Below, one piece after another: positions 20,761 through 31,530 of a stretch of 64,000 bases of DNA. This stretch comes from Hanleya hanleyi. Lineage: Eukaryota; Mollusca; Polyplacophora; Lepidopleurida; Hanleyidae. Location: positions 62,001 through 126,000 of the forward strand of contig JAVTVY010037032.1 of the NCBI GenBank assembly GCA_036873755.1, written 5' to 3'. The notes under the pieces are model-generated. The model saw nothing but the letters and a program-made list of their open reading frames with translations. It ran no database searches and was not told the origin of the DNA. The position numbers were made by a program, and so were the translations under genes. How positions within the stretch are numbered: the first letter of the stretch is position 1; every line of letters begins with the position of its first letter.

Positions 20761-21790
20761 GTTGTATGAGGTATCAATGTGAAGCATTCGTGAAGGGGCA
20801 TCTGATGGGGTGGGTGCGGGGTTGAAATATCGTCATTCTGCGCATGCGCGGTAGACCAAGGGTATGGTCTAGGGGAGCCCCTAATGGACCGATGGGGTCG
20901 TATGAGGTATCAATGTGAAGTCTATGTGAGGGGGCATCCGAGCGGCTGGGTGTGGGGTTGGAATATGGTCATTGTGCGCATGCGCGGTAGACCAAGGGTA
21001 TGGAAATAGCCGCTTTGGGATCTAGGGGAGCCCCTAATGGACCGATGGGGTCGTATGAGGTATCAATGTGAAGCCTATGTGAGGGGGCATCCGAGGGGCT
21101 GGGTGTGGGGTTGGAATATGGTCATTCTGCGCATGCGCGGTAGACCAAGGGTATGGAAATAGCCGTTTTGGGATCTAGGGGAGCCACTAATGGACCGATG
21201 GGGTCGAGTGAGGTATCAATGTGAAGCCTATGTGAGGGGGCATCCCACTGGGTGGATGTGGGGTCGGAATATCGTCATTCTGCGCATGCGCGGTAGACCA
21301 AGGGTATGGAAATAGACGTTTTGGGATGTAGGTGAGCCACTAATGAGCCGATGGAGTTAAGTGAGGTATCAATGTGAAGCCTATGTGAGGGGGCATCCGA
21401 TTAGACTAGTGACTCGGCCGTTGTCCACATTCTGCGCATGCGCAGACAGGGAAGTCTGGGAAAAGGGTGTGGAAATAGACGTGTTAGGGTTTAGGTGAGC
21501 CCCTAATGATCCTATGGTGTCGTATGAGGTCTTATTTTGAAGCTGTCGTGAGGGAGCATCCGCCTGGGCTAGTGTGTCGTTCGTTGTCAATAGTCTGCGC
21601 ATGCGCAGTCTGGCCGTAGTATAGAAATAGACGTGTTGAGGTTTAGGTGGGCCTCTATTGGGCCGATGGGATCGAGTGAGGTATCAATGTAAAGCAGTCG
21701 TGAGGGAGTATCCGACGGGGTGGGTGTGACGTGGAACTGACGTCATTCTGCGCATGCGCAGTAGAGGAAGTGTATGGAAATAGACATTTT
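20761..21790 (+). repeat. Tandem array of about 150-bp units with NRF1-like palindromes, third copy
   Basis: Seven to eight units with GAGGTATCAATGTGAAGCC near 20,769, 20,907, 21,057, 21,209, 21,362 and 21,679, and a variant GAGGTCTTATTTTGAAGC at 21,525. Most carry TCTGCGCATGCGCGGTAG or TCTGCGCATGCGCAG. Opposite orientation to 11,176-12,245. Confidence 0.85.
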
Positions 21791-22484
21791 GGCGCCGACA
21801 GGGGTCACTATGGGTCCGATGGAGTCGTTAGTCCCATACTGGCTATATGGGGGTATAGGTTCAAACTGGAAAATTCACACACGTTCATTGTGATATGGGT
21901 TGTTTGGTCTTGTTTTTCACGTCTCGTCATTTAGAACATGATGGGAAGGGTCCATATGATCCTATGGTGTCGTATGAGGTCTTATTTTGAAGCTCACGTG
22001 GAGTTTGTAATGTATCGACTAATGGTTCGTCCGTGTGCAATAGTCTGCGCATGCGCAGTCTGGCCGTAGTATAGAAAGCAGGCATGTTGGGGGGCATGTA
22101 GGGGTGTGTTTGGGGTAGAGATTGACCACTATGGGTCCAAATGGGTCGTGGGAGGTGTCAAAGTGAAGCTTGTGTGGGGTAGAGTCAGAATGGCGTGTTT
22201 TTAAGTGCAAGTCGCGTCAATCTGCGCATGCGCAGTTGGGTGTAGTAAGTAAAGTGGCCATATCGGGGGTGCGTGGAGATGTGTTTGGGGTAGAGAGGGA
22301 CTATCCTTGGTCCGATTGTGTCGTGGGAGGTGTTATCTTGTAGCTCTCGGGGTGTACATCCCGATTTGAGGGATGTTCACGTCATCTGTGACGTCATCGG
22401 TGACGTCATCAGTAGGAGTAGTAGTGAAAGTGGGCATTTTGGGGCAGTGAAAGGAAGGTATTTGGTGTAGAGATGGACCATCCA
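21791..22484 (+). repeat. Junction region and CRE block, third copy
   Basis: Diverged units leading into the 22,080-22,484 copy of the block seen at 1-663: GGGTAGAGTCAGAATGG at 22,180, TGCGCATGCGCAG at about 22,223, and paired TGACGTCA at about 22,389 and 22,401. Continues into the minisatellite. Confidence 0.65.
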
Positions 22485-23366
22485 TATCTGTCACACATTA
22501 TACCACATCTTTGTTGTGTTATACCATATCTGTCCTGCATTATACCATATATGTCCTGTATTATACCATATCTGTCCTGTATTGTACCATATTTGTTCTC
22601 TATTATACCACATATGTCCTGTATTATACCAAATCTGCCCTGTATTATACAGTATCTGTCCTGTATTATACCAAATCTGTGCTGTATTATACCAAATCTG
22701 TGCTGTATTATACAATATCTGTCCTGTATTATACAATATCTGTCCAGTATTCTGCAATGTATGTTCTGTATTATACCAAATCTGTCCTGTATTATACAGT
22801 ATCTGTCCTGTATTGTACCATATATATCCTGTATTATACCATATCTGCTCTGTATTATACAATATTTCTCCTCTATTATACCATATCTGTGCTGCATTAT
22901 ACCATACCTGTCCTGTATTGTACCATATATGTCCTGTATTATACCAAATCTGTGCTGTATTATACAATATTTACCCTCTATTATACCATATCTGTGCTGT
23001 ATTATACCATATCTGTTCTGAATTATACCATATCTGTGCTGTATTATGCAATATCTGTCCTGTGTTATACAATATCTGTCCTGTATTATACCAAATCTGT
23101 CCTGTTCTGTACCATATTTGTCCTGTATTATACAATATATGTTCTGTATTATACGAAATCTGTACTGTATTATACAGTATCCGTCCTGTATTATACCAAA
23201 TCTGTGCTGTATTATACAATATATGTTCTGTATTATACCAAATCTGTCCTGTATTATACAGTATATGTCCTGTATTATACCAAAATCTGTGCTGTATTAT
23301 ACCATATCTGTCCTGTATTGTACCATATATGTCCTGTATTATACAATATATGTTCTGTATTATACA
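22485..23366 (+). repeat. 21-bp minisatellite, copy 3
   Basis: About 42 units, the longest array of this minisatellite in the window. Open frames of up to 339 codons cross it in several frames on both strands because the unit length is a multiple of three; the encoded YYTISVLYYTISVL-type peptides are artefacts. Confidence 0.93.
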
Positions 23367-23574
23367 ATCGGATAGCCGTTGTCGTGAATAACAACAAGTT
23401 CAGCAATGTCCATACAGTTTATTATCCCCAATGTTACATCATACCCAGGCTGGGGGAGCCGCCCTGGCCATGTTTGGTATGTTCACAGCAAAACAAATTG
23501 AAATATCAAACACCATGTTTTATTATTTAACGCACCGTCACATTAGGTACAAGTGTTCACTGAGCTCAAGTCAA
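23367..23574 (+). other. Flank between minisatellite and ZF cassette, copy 3
   Basis: Directly matches 1,576-1,782 (GCCGTTGTCGTGAATAACAA, CCCAGGCTGGGGGAGCC, GAGCTCAA) and ends at the cassette boundary GTCAACGATCAGCATG (23,572-23,587). It shows that cassette and flank were duplicated together. Confidence 0.6.
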
Positions 23575-23643
23575 CGATCAGCATGTAGACATATAGAGTA
23601 TGTACGGCATGTTATGGTATTCATCAGTGCATGGGTGAAGCAT

Positions 23644-24567
23644 TCAGCCGATGGGGTGGTCGGTCAGCTTGGTAACGAAAAACGTAACATGGGTTACCTT
23701 CTCCACTGTCCACTTGGTGTTGGGGCGTTGTTGTTGGGCCCATTCTAAGGGGTCCACGGTGTCCAGTTTCTCCAGCATCGTCTCTAGCGACACTCGGTTA
23801 ATGATGGTAAACCGTTGGTCAAATACCTGGATGTTCCTGCTCGGGTAAAAGTATCGGACTTGGACTGTCTCCTTATGCTGCAGCACATAACCAAACGCCA
23901 GATTCAATCTGAAGGCCGTAGTTTGGTCGTTGAAGATGGCTTCCACGTAGCTACGTAGACGGGCGAGGTCGGTCAGTCAGAAATTGTAGATATCTTGAAT
24001 AGGGCGATGACGGTTGAAACATTGCCGTATCATGGACCAATGGCGCCGATAGATGTCACTCACTGGATGGGCGTCCTGTAACAGATCGCTAGGAACATTT
24101 ATGGGCTCGTCCAGAAAATGTTCGATGTTGTCAGGCGTATGACTCGAAACCGTAACGGTGGGGTCCGGCTGGATATCCAGGCTTTTCTGAACTGTGGGTA
24201 TAGGCGGGCTCTCCGTCATCGCATCACCAGTGGCGTTCGTCTCCCTGGGCTCATCTTCACTTGGTCTGACCTTCCGCGGCTCCTCTTCAGTGGAAAGTTG
24301 TCGCCCAAACCGTACAGACGGGGCATGAATCAAACGCTGATGGCGTCTTAACTGACTGCGTCGTTTGAAGAGTTGACCACAATCCTCACAGTGTTCCGTC
24401 GCGCCCTCGTGGAATGAGCGTTCGTGACGCAGTAAAGGATCCTTCCGATTAAATGACCGTGCGCAGGTTATACAAGTATACCGTGCATCGTTGTGGGTGG
24501 AGGCCTTGTGGCGGTGCAAGTCGTGCAGACGAGTAAACTGCTTCTGGCAAGTTGTGCAAGTGAACAT
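23644..24567 (-). pseudogene. C2H2 zinc-finger cassette protein, copy E (single nonsense codon)
   Basis: Best preserved full-length member of subfamily I. ATG at 24,567; three clean C2H2 fingers (FTCTTCQKQFTRL, YTCITCARSFNRK, EHCEDCGQLFKRR starts), linker RFGRQLSTEEEPRKVRPS, PTVQKSLDIQPDPTV, then the conserved domain with EPINVPSDLLQDAHPVSD and DIYNF. There a TGA (about 23,977-23,979) replaces the CGA codon seen in the other copies. The frame then continues open through LAFGYVLQHKETVQ and LEKLDTVDPLEWAQQQ to FFVTKLTDHPIG and a stop at 23,644. One point mutation therefore separates it from a roughly 300-codon frame. Function unknown; DNA binding is inferred. Confidence 0.82.
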
Positions 24568-24675
24568 CTTGGTGGTGTGATGAAACGGCCAGGCCGCTTC
24601 CCTTTTATAGCACGCTAGCTGGTGATCTATTTTTAGCACACTCAGTTCAACTATCCCCAAGTCGAGGGCCGAGCC
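24568..24675 (-). promoter_or_regulatory. TATA promoter and 5' limit of ZF copy E
   Basis: Minus-strand TATAAAAG at 24,602-24,609. The leader is about 10 bp shorter than in A and D because of a small deletion next to TCATCACACCACCAAG. Upstream, homology to A and D stops at the CTCGGCCCTCGACTTGGGG segment (about 24,657-24,675), after which unrelated 20-bp repeats begin. This sets the 5' boundary of the cassette. Confidence 0.6.
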
Positions 24676-24867
24676 GTGACATCTTCGGTAACCTCCGTGT
24701 CTCTTCGGGCACCTCCGTGACATCTTCGGTCACCTCCGTGTCTCTTCGGTCACCTCCGTAACTACCCGGCTGTTCCCGTGTAAACCCGGATGGATCTCCG
24801 TGTCTCTTCGGTGACCTCCGTGACATCTTCGGTCACCTCCGTGTCTCTTCGGTCACCTCCGTACCGT
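24676..24867. repeat. 20-bp tandem repeats between ZF copies E and F
   Basis: About nine units alternating TCTTCGGTCACCTCCGTGTC and TCTTCGGTCACCTCCGTGACA-type sequence, interrupted by ACCCGGCTGTTCCCGTGTAA. Not seen elsewhere in the window. The right edge abuts the cassette F 3' boundary exactly. Confidence 0.8.
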
Positions 24868-24919
24868 CAACGATCAGCATGTAGACATATAGAGTATGTA
24901 CGGCATGTTATGGTATTCA

Positions 24920-25720
24920 TCAGTGCATGAGTGACGCATTCAGCCGATGGGGGTGGTCGGTCAGCTTGGTAACGAAAAACGTGGCATTGCCCACCCTCTC
25001 TACGACCCATTGTGTGTTGGGGCGTTGTTGTTGGGCCCATTCCAAGGGATCCACGGTGTCCAGTTTCTCCAGCATCGCCTCTAGCGACGCCTGGTTAATG
25101 ATGGTAAACGGTTGGTCAAATACCCGGATGTTACTGCTCGGGTAAAAATATCGGGCTTGGTCTGTGTCCTTATGCCGCAGCACATAACCAAGCGCCAGAT
25201 TCAACTTGAAGGCCGTAGTTTGATCGTTGAAGATGGCTTCCACGTAGCTGCGTAGACGGGTGAGGTCGGTCAGTCGGAAATTGTAGATATCTTGAATAGG
25301 GCGATGACGGTAGAAACAGTGCCGGATCATGGGCCAATGGCGCCGATAGATGTCACTCACTGGATGATCTTCGTGTAACAGATCGCTAGGAACATTTATG
25401 GGTTCGTCCACGAAGTGTACTTTGCCCTCCACGTCGTACAAAATCTGGCCCAAGGTCATGTCGTCGGAATTTGACTGTTGAATTAGGGAGACATCATCAT
25501 CGGCCCTCGTGCGATGGGTGGGAGTTTCCCCTGTCTCGATATTGATGCCTACGGGCTCTTCTACCTGCAAACGTGGCTGCGGAACAGGGTGTCGTGTGCG
25601 TTGGTGTCGCAGCAACTGACTGGTCAGTTTGAAAAGCCGACCACATTCTTCGCATGGACGCTTGGGTACTTCGTGGCGTGGACGTGTGTGGCGCTGTAAA
25701 TGATCCGGGCGCTGAAACGA
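24920..25720 (-). pseudogene. C2H2 zinc-finger cassette protein, copy F (5'-truncated)
   Basis: Subfamily II copy with an open frame of about 265 cassette-derived codons: the end of finger 2 (FQRPDHLQRHTRPRH), complete finger 3 (CEECGRLFKLTSQLLRH), linker LQVEEPVGINIETGETPTH, ILYDVEGKVHFVDEP, and an intact conserved domain ending FFVTKLTDHPHRLNAS and a stop at 24,920. Homology to the other copies stops abruptly at 25,720/25,721, where the roughly 150-bp repeat array begins. The promoter, the start codon and the first finger and a half are therefore missing. The frame stays open 17 codons into the repeat to a chance ATG. It has the cleanest C-terminal domain of subfamily II. Confidence 0.8.
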
Positions 25721-26190
25721 CTCCATCGACCCACTAGGGGCTCCCCTAGATCTCAAAACGGCTATTTCCATACCCTTGGTCTACCGCGCATGCGCAGAAT
25801 GATCATATTCCAACCCCACACCCAGCCCCTCGGATGCCCCCTCACATAGGCTTCACATTGATACCTCATACGACCCCATCGGTCCATTAGGGGCTCCCCT
25901 AGATCCCAAAACGGCTATTTCCATACCCTTGGTCTACCGCGCATGCGCAGAATGACCATATTCCAACCCCAAACCCAGCCCCTCGGAAGCCCCCTCACAT
26001 AGGCTTCACATTGATACCTCATACGACCCCATCGGTCCATTAGGGGCTATCCTAGACCCCAAAACGTCTATTTCCATACACTTGGTCTACCGCGCTTGCG
26101 CAGAATGACGATATTTCAACCCCACACCCACCCCACAAGATGCCCCTTCACGAATGCTTCACATTGATACCTCATACAACCCAATCGGTA
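25721..26190 (-). repeat. Tandem array of about 150-bp units closing the second inverted repeat
   Basis: Three units with GGCTTCACATTGATACCTCA near 25,850, 25,999 and 26,155, and CGCGCATGCGCAGAATG palindromes near 25,787 and 25,937. Reverse-complement of the start of the array at 20,761. Confidence 0.83.
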
Positions 26191-26530
26191 CACTAGGGAC
26201 CTCTCTCGCCCCTGAAGATTGCCGGAGATTGCCGGAGAATTTGATCACCCACGACATTGTGGGAAAAACCCATACATTAACATTGGAAGTCATTTGGTTG
26301 ACATGGGACTACTTGTTGTCCGCGGAGGCAGACCGCATCACCACCAGATCGCATGACCGCGGAGGAATACAAAGGTTACAGGTTGCCGGAACTACTTTTG
26401 ACCTCCACGTGACCTTGAGCTGGTGGCGCCCCCTGGCGCCACAGACGCCACTCTCCTCCACGTACCCTCCACAAAACAGAGTTATTTCCCTGGAAAACGT
26501 TACCGGATCGGGTTGCTCCCTTCTACTCCA
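26191..26530 (+). repeat. Terminal block with CTCF-like palindrome, right arm
   Basis: Mirror of 20,420-20,760 with only a few differences: GATTGCCGGAGATTGCCGG, CCGCGGAGGCAGACCGCATC, GGCGCCCCCTGGCGCC (about 26,425-26,440) and GGAAAACGTTACCGGATCGG. The near-identity shows that this inverted duplication is young or homogenised. Confidence 0.7.
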
Positions 26531-26706
26531 GTCCCCCCGAGGTAAGACCAGTACCCACACAGGTAATTTGGGTAAAACCAGTACCCCCACAGGTAAGACC
26601 AGTCCCCCACAGGTAAAACCAGTAGCCCCACAGGTAAGACCAGTCCCCCCGCAAGTAAGACCAATCCTACTACAAATAAGACCAATTTCCCCACAGGTGA
26701 GACCTA
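26531..26706 (+). repeat. Short patch of the GTAAGACCAGT satellite
   Basis: About seven units (CCCCCACAGGTAAGACCAGT type) abutting the terminal block exactly as at 20,230-20,410. The satellite thus flanks both arms of the second inverted repeat. Interrupted on the right by the MITE at 26,707; the array resumes at 27,588. Confidence 0.82.
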
Positions 26707-27585
26707 GACTCGTACCCAGCTCCAATTCGCTATCGCTCTATGGAGACTAGTTATCGGCAGGCATTTTAAATCAGCACTGCACAGTGATTGGCCCATGGTA
26801 TTCTCCACCCACAATGCCCCTCCATGCTTGTTTGGACGTCGGCAAAATGGTACATCTTCAGAAAATTTATGACCTAGGCCTATCCAAAGTTCACAGCTCT
26901 TCACAAGATCATTATTGTTTAGCATCAACAAGACTAGTACGATCAGACAACATGAAGGCGAAAATACTGTATAATTGACGTAATTCGTTGTTTTCCGCGT
27001 TTCAATGGTTGATCTTCAATGCAGAATCTAGGTCAACTAAATTTATAATGTCAGCTGCTTCAAACGAGTAGGCCTACAAGTACGTTCAGTTTTATTTTTT
27101 TAACAACAAAACTTGCATAATGTTAGCAACAAAAGTACATATAGGGCGTATGAACAGTACTATGTATTGAATGAAGAACAGAATTTATGCTAATCCCCTG
27201 ACCTGATCATGAACATGTCACGTTATAAGAACCTTGGAATAGGTCATAAATTTTCCGAAGATGTACCGTCTTGCTGGACGTCGTGGTAGTCGTAGAAGCG
27301 AGGGCTTTATTTAGGAAACCTACCATAATCGCTCATCGCTCATCAAATCTTACAAAGGATCTATATAATACTTGGTGGATTGGTGGCCGTAGCGCTCAAG
27401 GCCCTTTATCGCACCATAGACGAGTACTGGTCACTAGATACACACGAACAACAACAACACATATTGACATTGGTCTATTTACCGGTCTAGATTTAGACCG
27501 GTAATTCAGCCAATCAGAGAATACAAAATGCCTGCCGCTAACTAGACCCCAACGGTGCGTGTGAGTTGAGGGCTAGGTACGAGTC
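26707..27585. mobile_element. 879-bp MITE-like element with TA duplication
   Basis: Starts GACTCGTACCCAGC and ends GGGCTAGGTACGAGTC, flanked on both sides by TA (26,705-26,706 and 27,586-27,587), and inserted inside the GTAAGACC satellite. Inverted similarity extends inward (GGCAGGCATTTT near 26,757, CCAATCA boxes, and GGTACATCTTC near 26,849 paired with GAAGATGTACC near 27,257), so it is a long-TIR non-autonomous DNA transposon. A TA duplication fits the Tc1/mariner group or similar families. The right arm holds an extra stretch of about 190 bp. No transposase ORF is visible. Confidence 0.65.
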
Positions 27586-27587
27586 TA

Positions 27588-29062
27588 AGGTGAGACCAAT
27601 CCCCCCACAAGCAAGACCATTCCAGCCGTGAAGCTCTACGCCCTACGCTCTACGTGGAGTGGAACTTCACGAGAAGGCCCGAAATTTGGTCCGTGCTACA
27701 GAAGATGAATTTAATCAGAAACAAATATATTATACCTCAAACCAAAATTATATTTCAACATAACATATGTTAAAGTTTGATTATTTGAAATGAAACTTTG
27801 AAATGAACCAATAGGATTGGTTGGTTTTGAGTTGTCATATTTTTGTTACCAGGGCGAATGCATGCCTTTTAGGGTATTTTCGAGGCATTTGCCGAAGGAT
27901 TAGTCATCCAAGAAAGGTCATGGAGAACTTTCTGATCGACCATGAATGCGTTTTCGTAATGACATCACAAATTATTTCTAGGTTGAAACATAATGATGTA
28001 GCCTTCAAGAGCAATTTAATTTTTTATGTTTGGATTGGAAGAAAAGCCAATGTCAATAACCTTATACATAAAAAAGTGTTTCCCCAGTAAATGTTACATG
28101 ATCTTTATCAAGATCTTTGGTATTCAACTAATTTTGAACAGCCAACATATATTTTGTTTCTCTGGTCATTCTTCATGCAGACGAATCTGATCTATATTGT
28201 CGTTGTACGTAAGACCTGCTATGTTCATCACCCATTAGTTTTCACAGATATATATTTATCTACTTCATCAGGTGTAGGCCTATGTTATATGTATTGCAAT
28301 GTCCGATAATTGTAATCTATCAGATATCAGATCTGAAAAATATAACCGGGTAACATATATATATATCCGTTAATGAGCCAGAATGTCAAGGTACAACAAG
28401 CCATTTGGGACAAGCGTATACTGGGTGAGAATTATGTGGAATCGTATGACCATGCGAGTATGGACAACGGGATATATATGGATTACCGGTAACGTATCGT
28501 GTACATTGACGCCATCACAATATCAGGTCTGTTCTATTTGAGAGGCTATATTATTGACCGCCTGTGTTGTCTCCTAGCTCAATTTGAGAGTGGGCATTGT
28601 ACCGCCTTCTCTCGGAGGCTCGTCGTCATGACAATTGATATACAAACCGGTCCTCACAATGTATTTTCTCGACACGCTGTCAAAATATTCATTCATTCAT
28701 GACCAATAACAGCCATTTAATATACATGTTGATATTCTTTGAATGGGGCCTAGAACAAATTTGCACTAACTGTCAATAATGACACAGACGTGACACAATG
28801 TCAATTTATCCGAGATTTATGGAGAGAATGTAAAGTCAAAGTAACCTGAAAAGGTTTATATCAGGAAGAGTAAATAATTAACTCCCAGTATATATACAAC
28901 AATGGTACACGTTACTTGCAATGTAGAAGCAATTATCCGTTGTCAGTGATATTGACTGTAGTTTGGATTTATTAGTTTAGCATTCAACAGATGAAATCTT
29001 TTAGGTTTACGGTTGAAAATCATTATCGCATGAGTAGAATACTTCGGTTGTTCCAAATGGTG
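27588..29062. other. AT-rich DNA, no supported gene
   Basis: Begins with two last satellite units (to about 27,625). Open frames at 27,821-28,090 and 28,499-28,702 are AT-biased and show no recognisable domain or splice context. Nothing else identified. Confidence 0.4.
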
Positions 29063-29390
29063 TCAACCGCACTGCGGTCGCCTAATGGTTAGAGCGTCGG
29101 CCAGTTAAGCGGTAGGTACTGGGTTCGATCCCAGGCCGGGTCATACCAAAGACTTGAAAAATGGAACTTGCGCTCAGCATTAAGACTGGTTCGCTCGGTA
29201 TCAGTATAATGTGCCTAGGGCATGATATTTCAGTGGGACAGCACTATAAAGTGGCAGCAGTAGATCTGCGAGTGTTACAAGTAGGTACCCCCGCCCCTGC
29301 CCTTACCCCCCTTCTCTCCCCCACTGTGATATAGCTGGGAAAAATGTTGAAAGCGACGTTATACCCTATCCGCTCACTCCAAATGGTGCC
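29063..29390 (+). mobile_element. tRNA-derived SINE
   Basis: The 5' part is tRNA-like, with an A-box-like CGCCTAATGGTTAGAGCG (about 29,079-29,096) and a B-box GGTTCGATCCC (29,122-29,132), internal RNA polymerase III promoter parts. The middle has GGGCATGATATTTCAGTGGG and CAGCACTATAAA, resembling the conserved core of metazoan SINEs. The 3' end has TATAGCTGG, AAAGCGACGTTATACCC and CGCTCACTCC, like the common SINE tails of molluscs. It does not fold as an intact tRNA gene. Family recognition is from memory. Confidence 0.7.
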
Positions 29391-31530
29391 GAGATCATTC
29401 TCGCAAACGGAGATGATTTCGTTGCGCCAATGATATTCAAGATCATCCTCTCGCACGTAGATGACTTGGTGCTCCAAACACTTATGTCATACCGGCACTT
29501 AGATAAGTTCGGTGCTCCAAATGATATTTGATATCACGCTCTACCATGCATCCTATCACGCGTAGATGACTTCGGTGTGTCTGAGGAGCTCAAAACGTTG
29601 CCCCGACATTAGTGGTCGACTCTGCCCCTTAAGTCTCGTGACGGATTGCGACTTTGATTGCGTCTAAATATAGAGGCCAAGGGATATAAACCTGAACGCC
29701 GTCAAGAAGAATATCCTCTTAGCATTCGAACAATAAAGTAACAGATTGATCCAAGTGAGAAAAAATGGAACCTTCATTATTCGCTGCCTGCATTATCTCT
29801 TGCCAGGTGTAAACTTTGGTAGATACTTTGACACGATCTTCCATATTCTTCCTAAAGCAAAGCAAATACTGATATACCTCCACCGAGCAAGAACCTCTGT
29901 GACATTCAGAATAAATTGTCTATAGTTCTTCCAAAGCTGCAAATAATAAACTATTACAATTAAATATCACTATTATTGATTCCTTTTTGATCTTGGGTCT
30001 TCAAACTTGGTCAGTAGACCGGGTCGCGTATTCGCGTAGAATACCGTTAGCTTCAAAGCAGTCGCCTAACAACAATTGTTAAAATTAGGTAAGATATTAT
30101 CATGTAGTCACGAAGCAATATTACTCATATCCGCATGAGATTCCCAGACTCTTCATAGGCGTACAAATATTCCTCACCGTGCAAGGAACGCATCAGTTCA
30201 TTATCTGTACCTTGGAAACTGATCATCGATATGTTAATGTGAGAAGCTGTAACACTTTTCTCGGTTCAACTACATATAAATATATCGTTCATGAGATATT
30301 CCTTTGTTTAAAGATTTCTCATTGTTATTAATATATACGTGAAATTTTTGATCCCCATATACCCACAGCATATATTCGTAGGTATTAGAAATAAGTACGA
30401 AATATAAACTCCTTCAGTAAGACCTCTGTCCATATCCAGATCCTTTTCATTAAGCAAGGGTAATATCATATTTAGAGCTATATATCTATGGAAATGAAAA
30501 TAGGTTACTCTGTCGTCGGATTTGCCACCCAATAACATTACATTGTTAAAGTTGCAGAATATCCTGCATACGACCTATACTTATATGGCCTAGTATGCCT
30601 ACCATTCGTTAGATCCTGTCAACCAAGTTTCGAAGAATCTTTATTGCAATCTTTATTGGATATCCTGTGTAGTGGGGAGATGTCCTGCATGCTTATTTCG
30701 CTCCATGTTGCCATTGAGCAAATAAAGTTATTTAAACCAAGTTTCGAAGAACATCTCAAAACTTTTTCGTATAAATCGGTTCGACAAGGCTTTACAACCT
30801 AGCACCTTCACCAAGCTTCTTCGAATTTGGTGAATATCACGCACTGACGTATGCACACTGATGTGAAAAATGATCGCACAGAATAAAGTTGTGTCTTAAT
30901 CCACTCGGGATTAGGGAACATATAAGCGCCATGTAATGCTATGTAACCTTGTGAACAAAGTGAGACTGAGATACATTTTGCAATCCGTTGGGATAAAAGA
31001 GCACTGGTCAGTGACACAGAATTGACGATAGGATATCACGATGCCTGACCGGCATCATTGACAACTGTGGACCGCTTCTGTCTTGCGAGAGACAAAATTG
31101 TTTCATTTGAAACGTTTTTTCGTGGGGAATAGATGTTTCAGATCCACAAGAGAGTGCGCAAGGTCCACAAGACAAACTGTCAGGCTACCGTGAACGCACT
31201 CGTGCACTGATCTTGGCCAACGAGGGAGTTCGATTCAACCTGTCACCTTGTCTGGATCGAGGAGGTTGGAAAGGAAGACCTGTAATGACAACCAAAGCAA
31301 ATTAATACAATACTGACATATAATTCTATGAGCAGGAATACAGGATTCAGATCGCGGTAGCGTACAATCCCTGAAAAGAAGATCCCTGATCTATGAATTG
31401 GATTTACCTGTATTCTTATAGTTATCTTTAACCGAAGTCCAATATAATAGAAAGATATATACAAAATTATATAGCCCTAGCTATATCGCGATCAGGCCTG
31501 GTCACAGCCACAGTCTGGTCACGACCGGTT
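29391..31530. other. No supported gene
   Basis: Unique-looking AT-rich sequence. Several short open frames (for example minus 30,308-30,538 and 31,243-31,464) lack domain or splice support. Bases 29,395-29,580 repeat loosely the phrase GATGACTTCGGTGCTCCAAA. Confidence 0.4.

Noticed and set aside
20158..20787. Matching open frames of about 200 codons at 20,158-20,787 (minus) and 26,154-26,750 (plus)
   Set aside because: Similarity reflects the inverted DNA repeat; both run into satellite DNA and carry no recognised domain. Weak possibility of a real peptide remains.
29070..29143. tRNA gene
   Set aside because: A and B boxes are present but the T-arm pairing is imperfect and SINE core and tail follow; annotated as a SINE.
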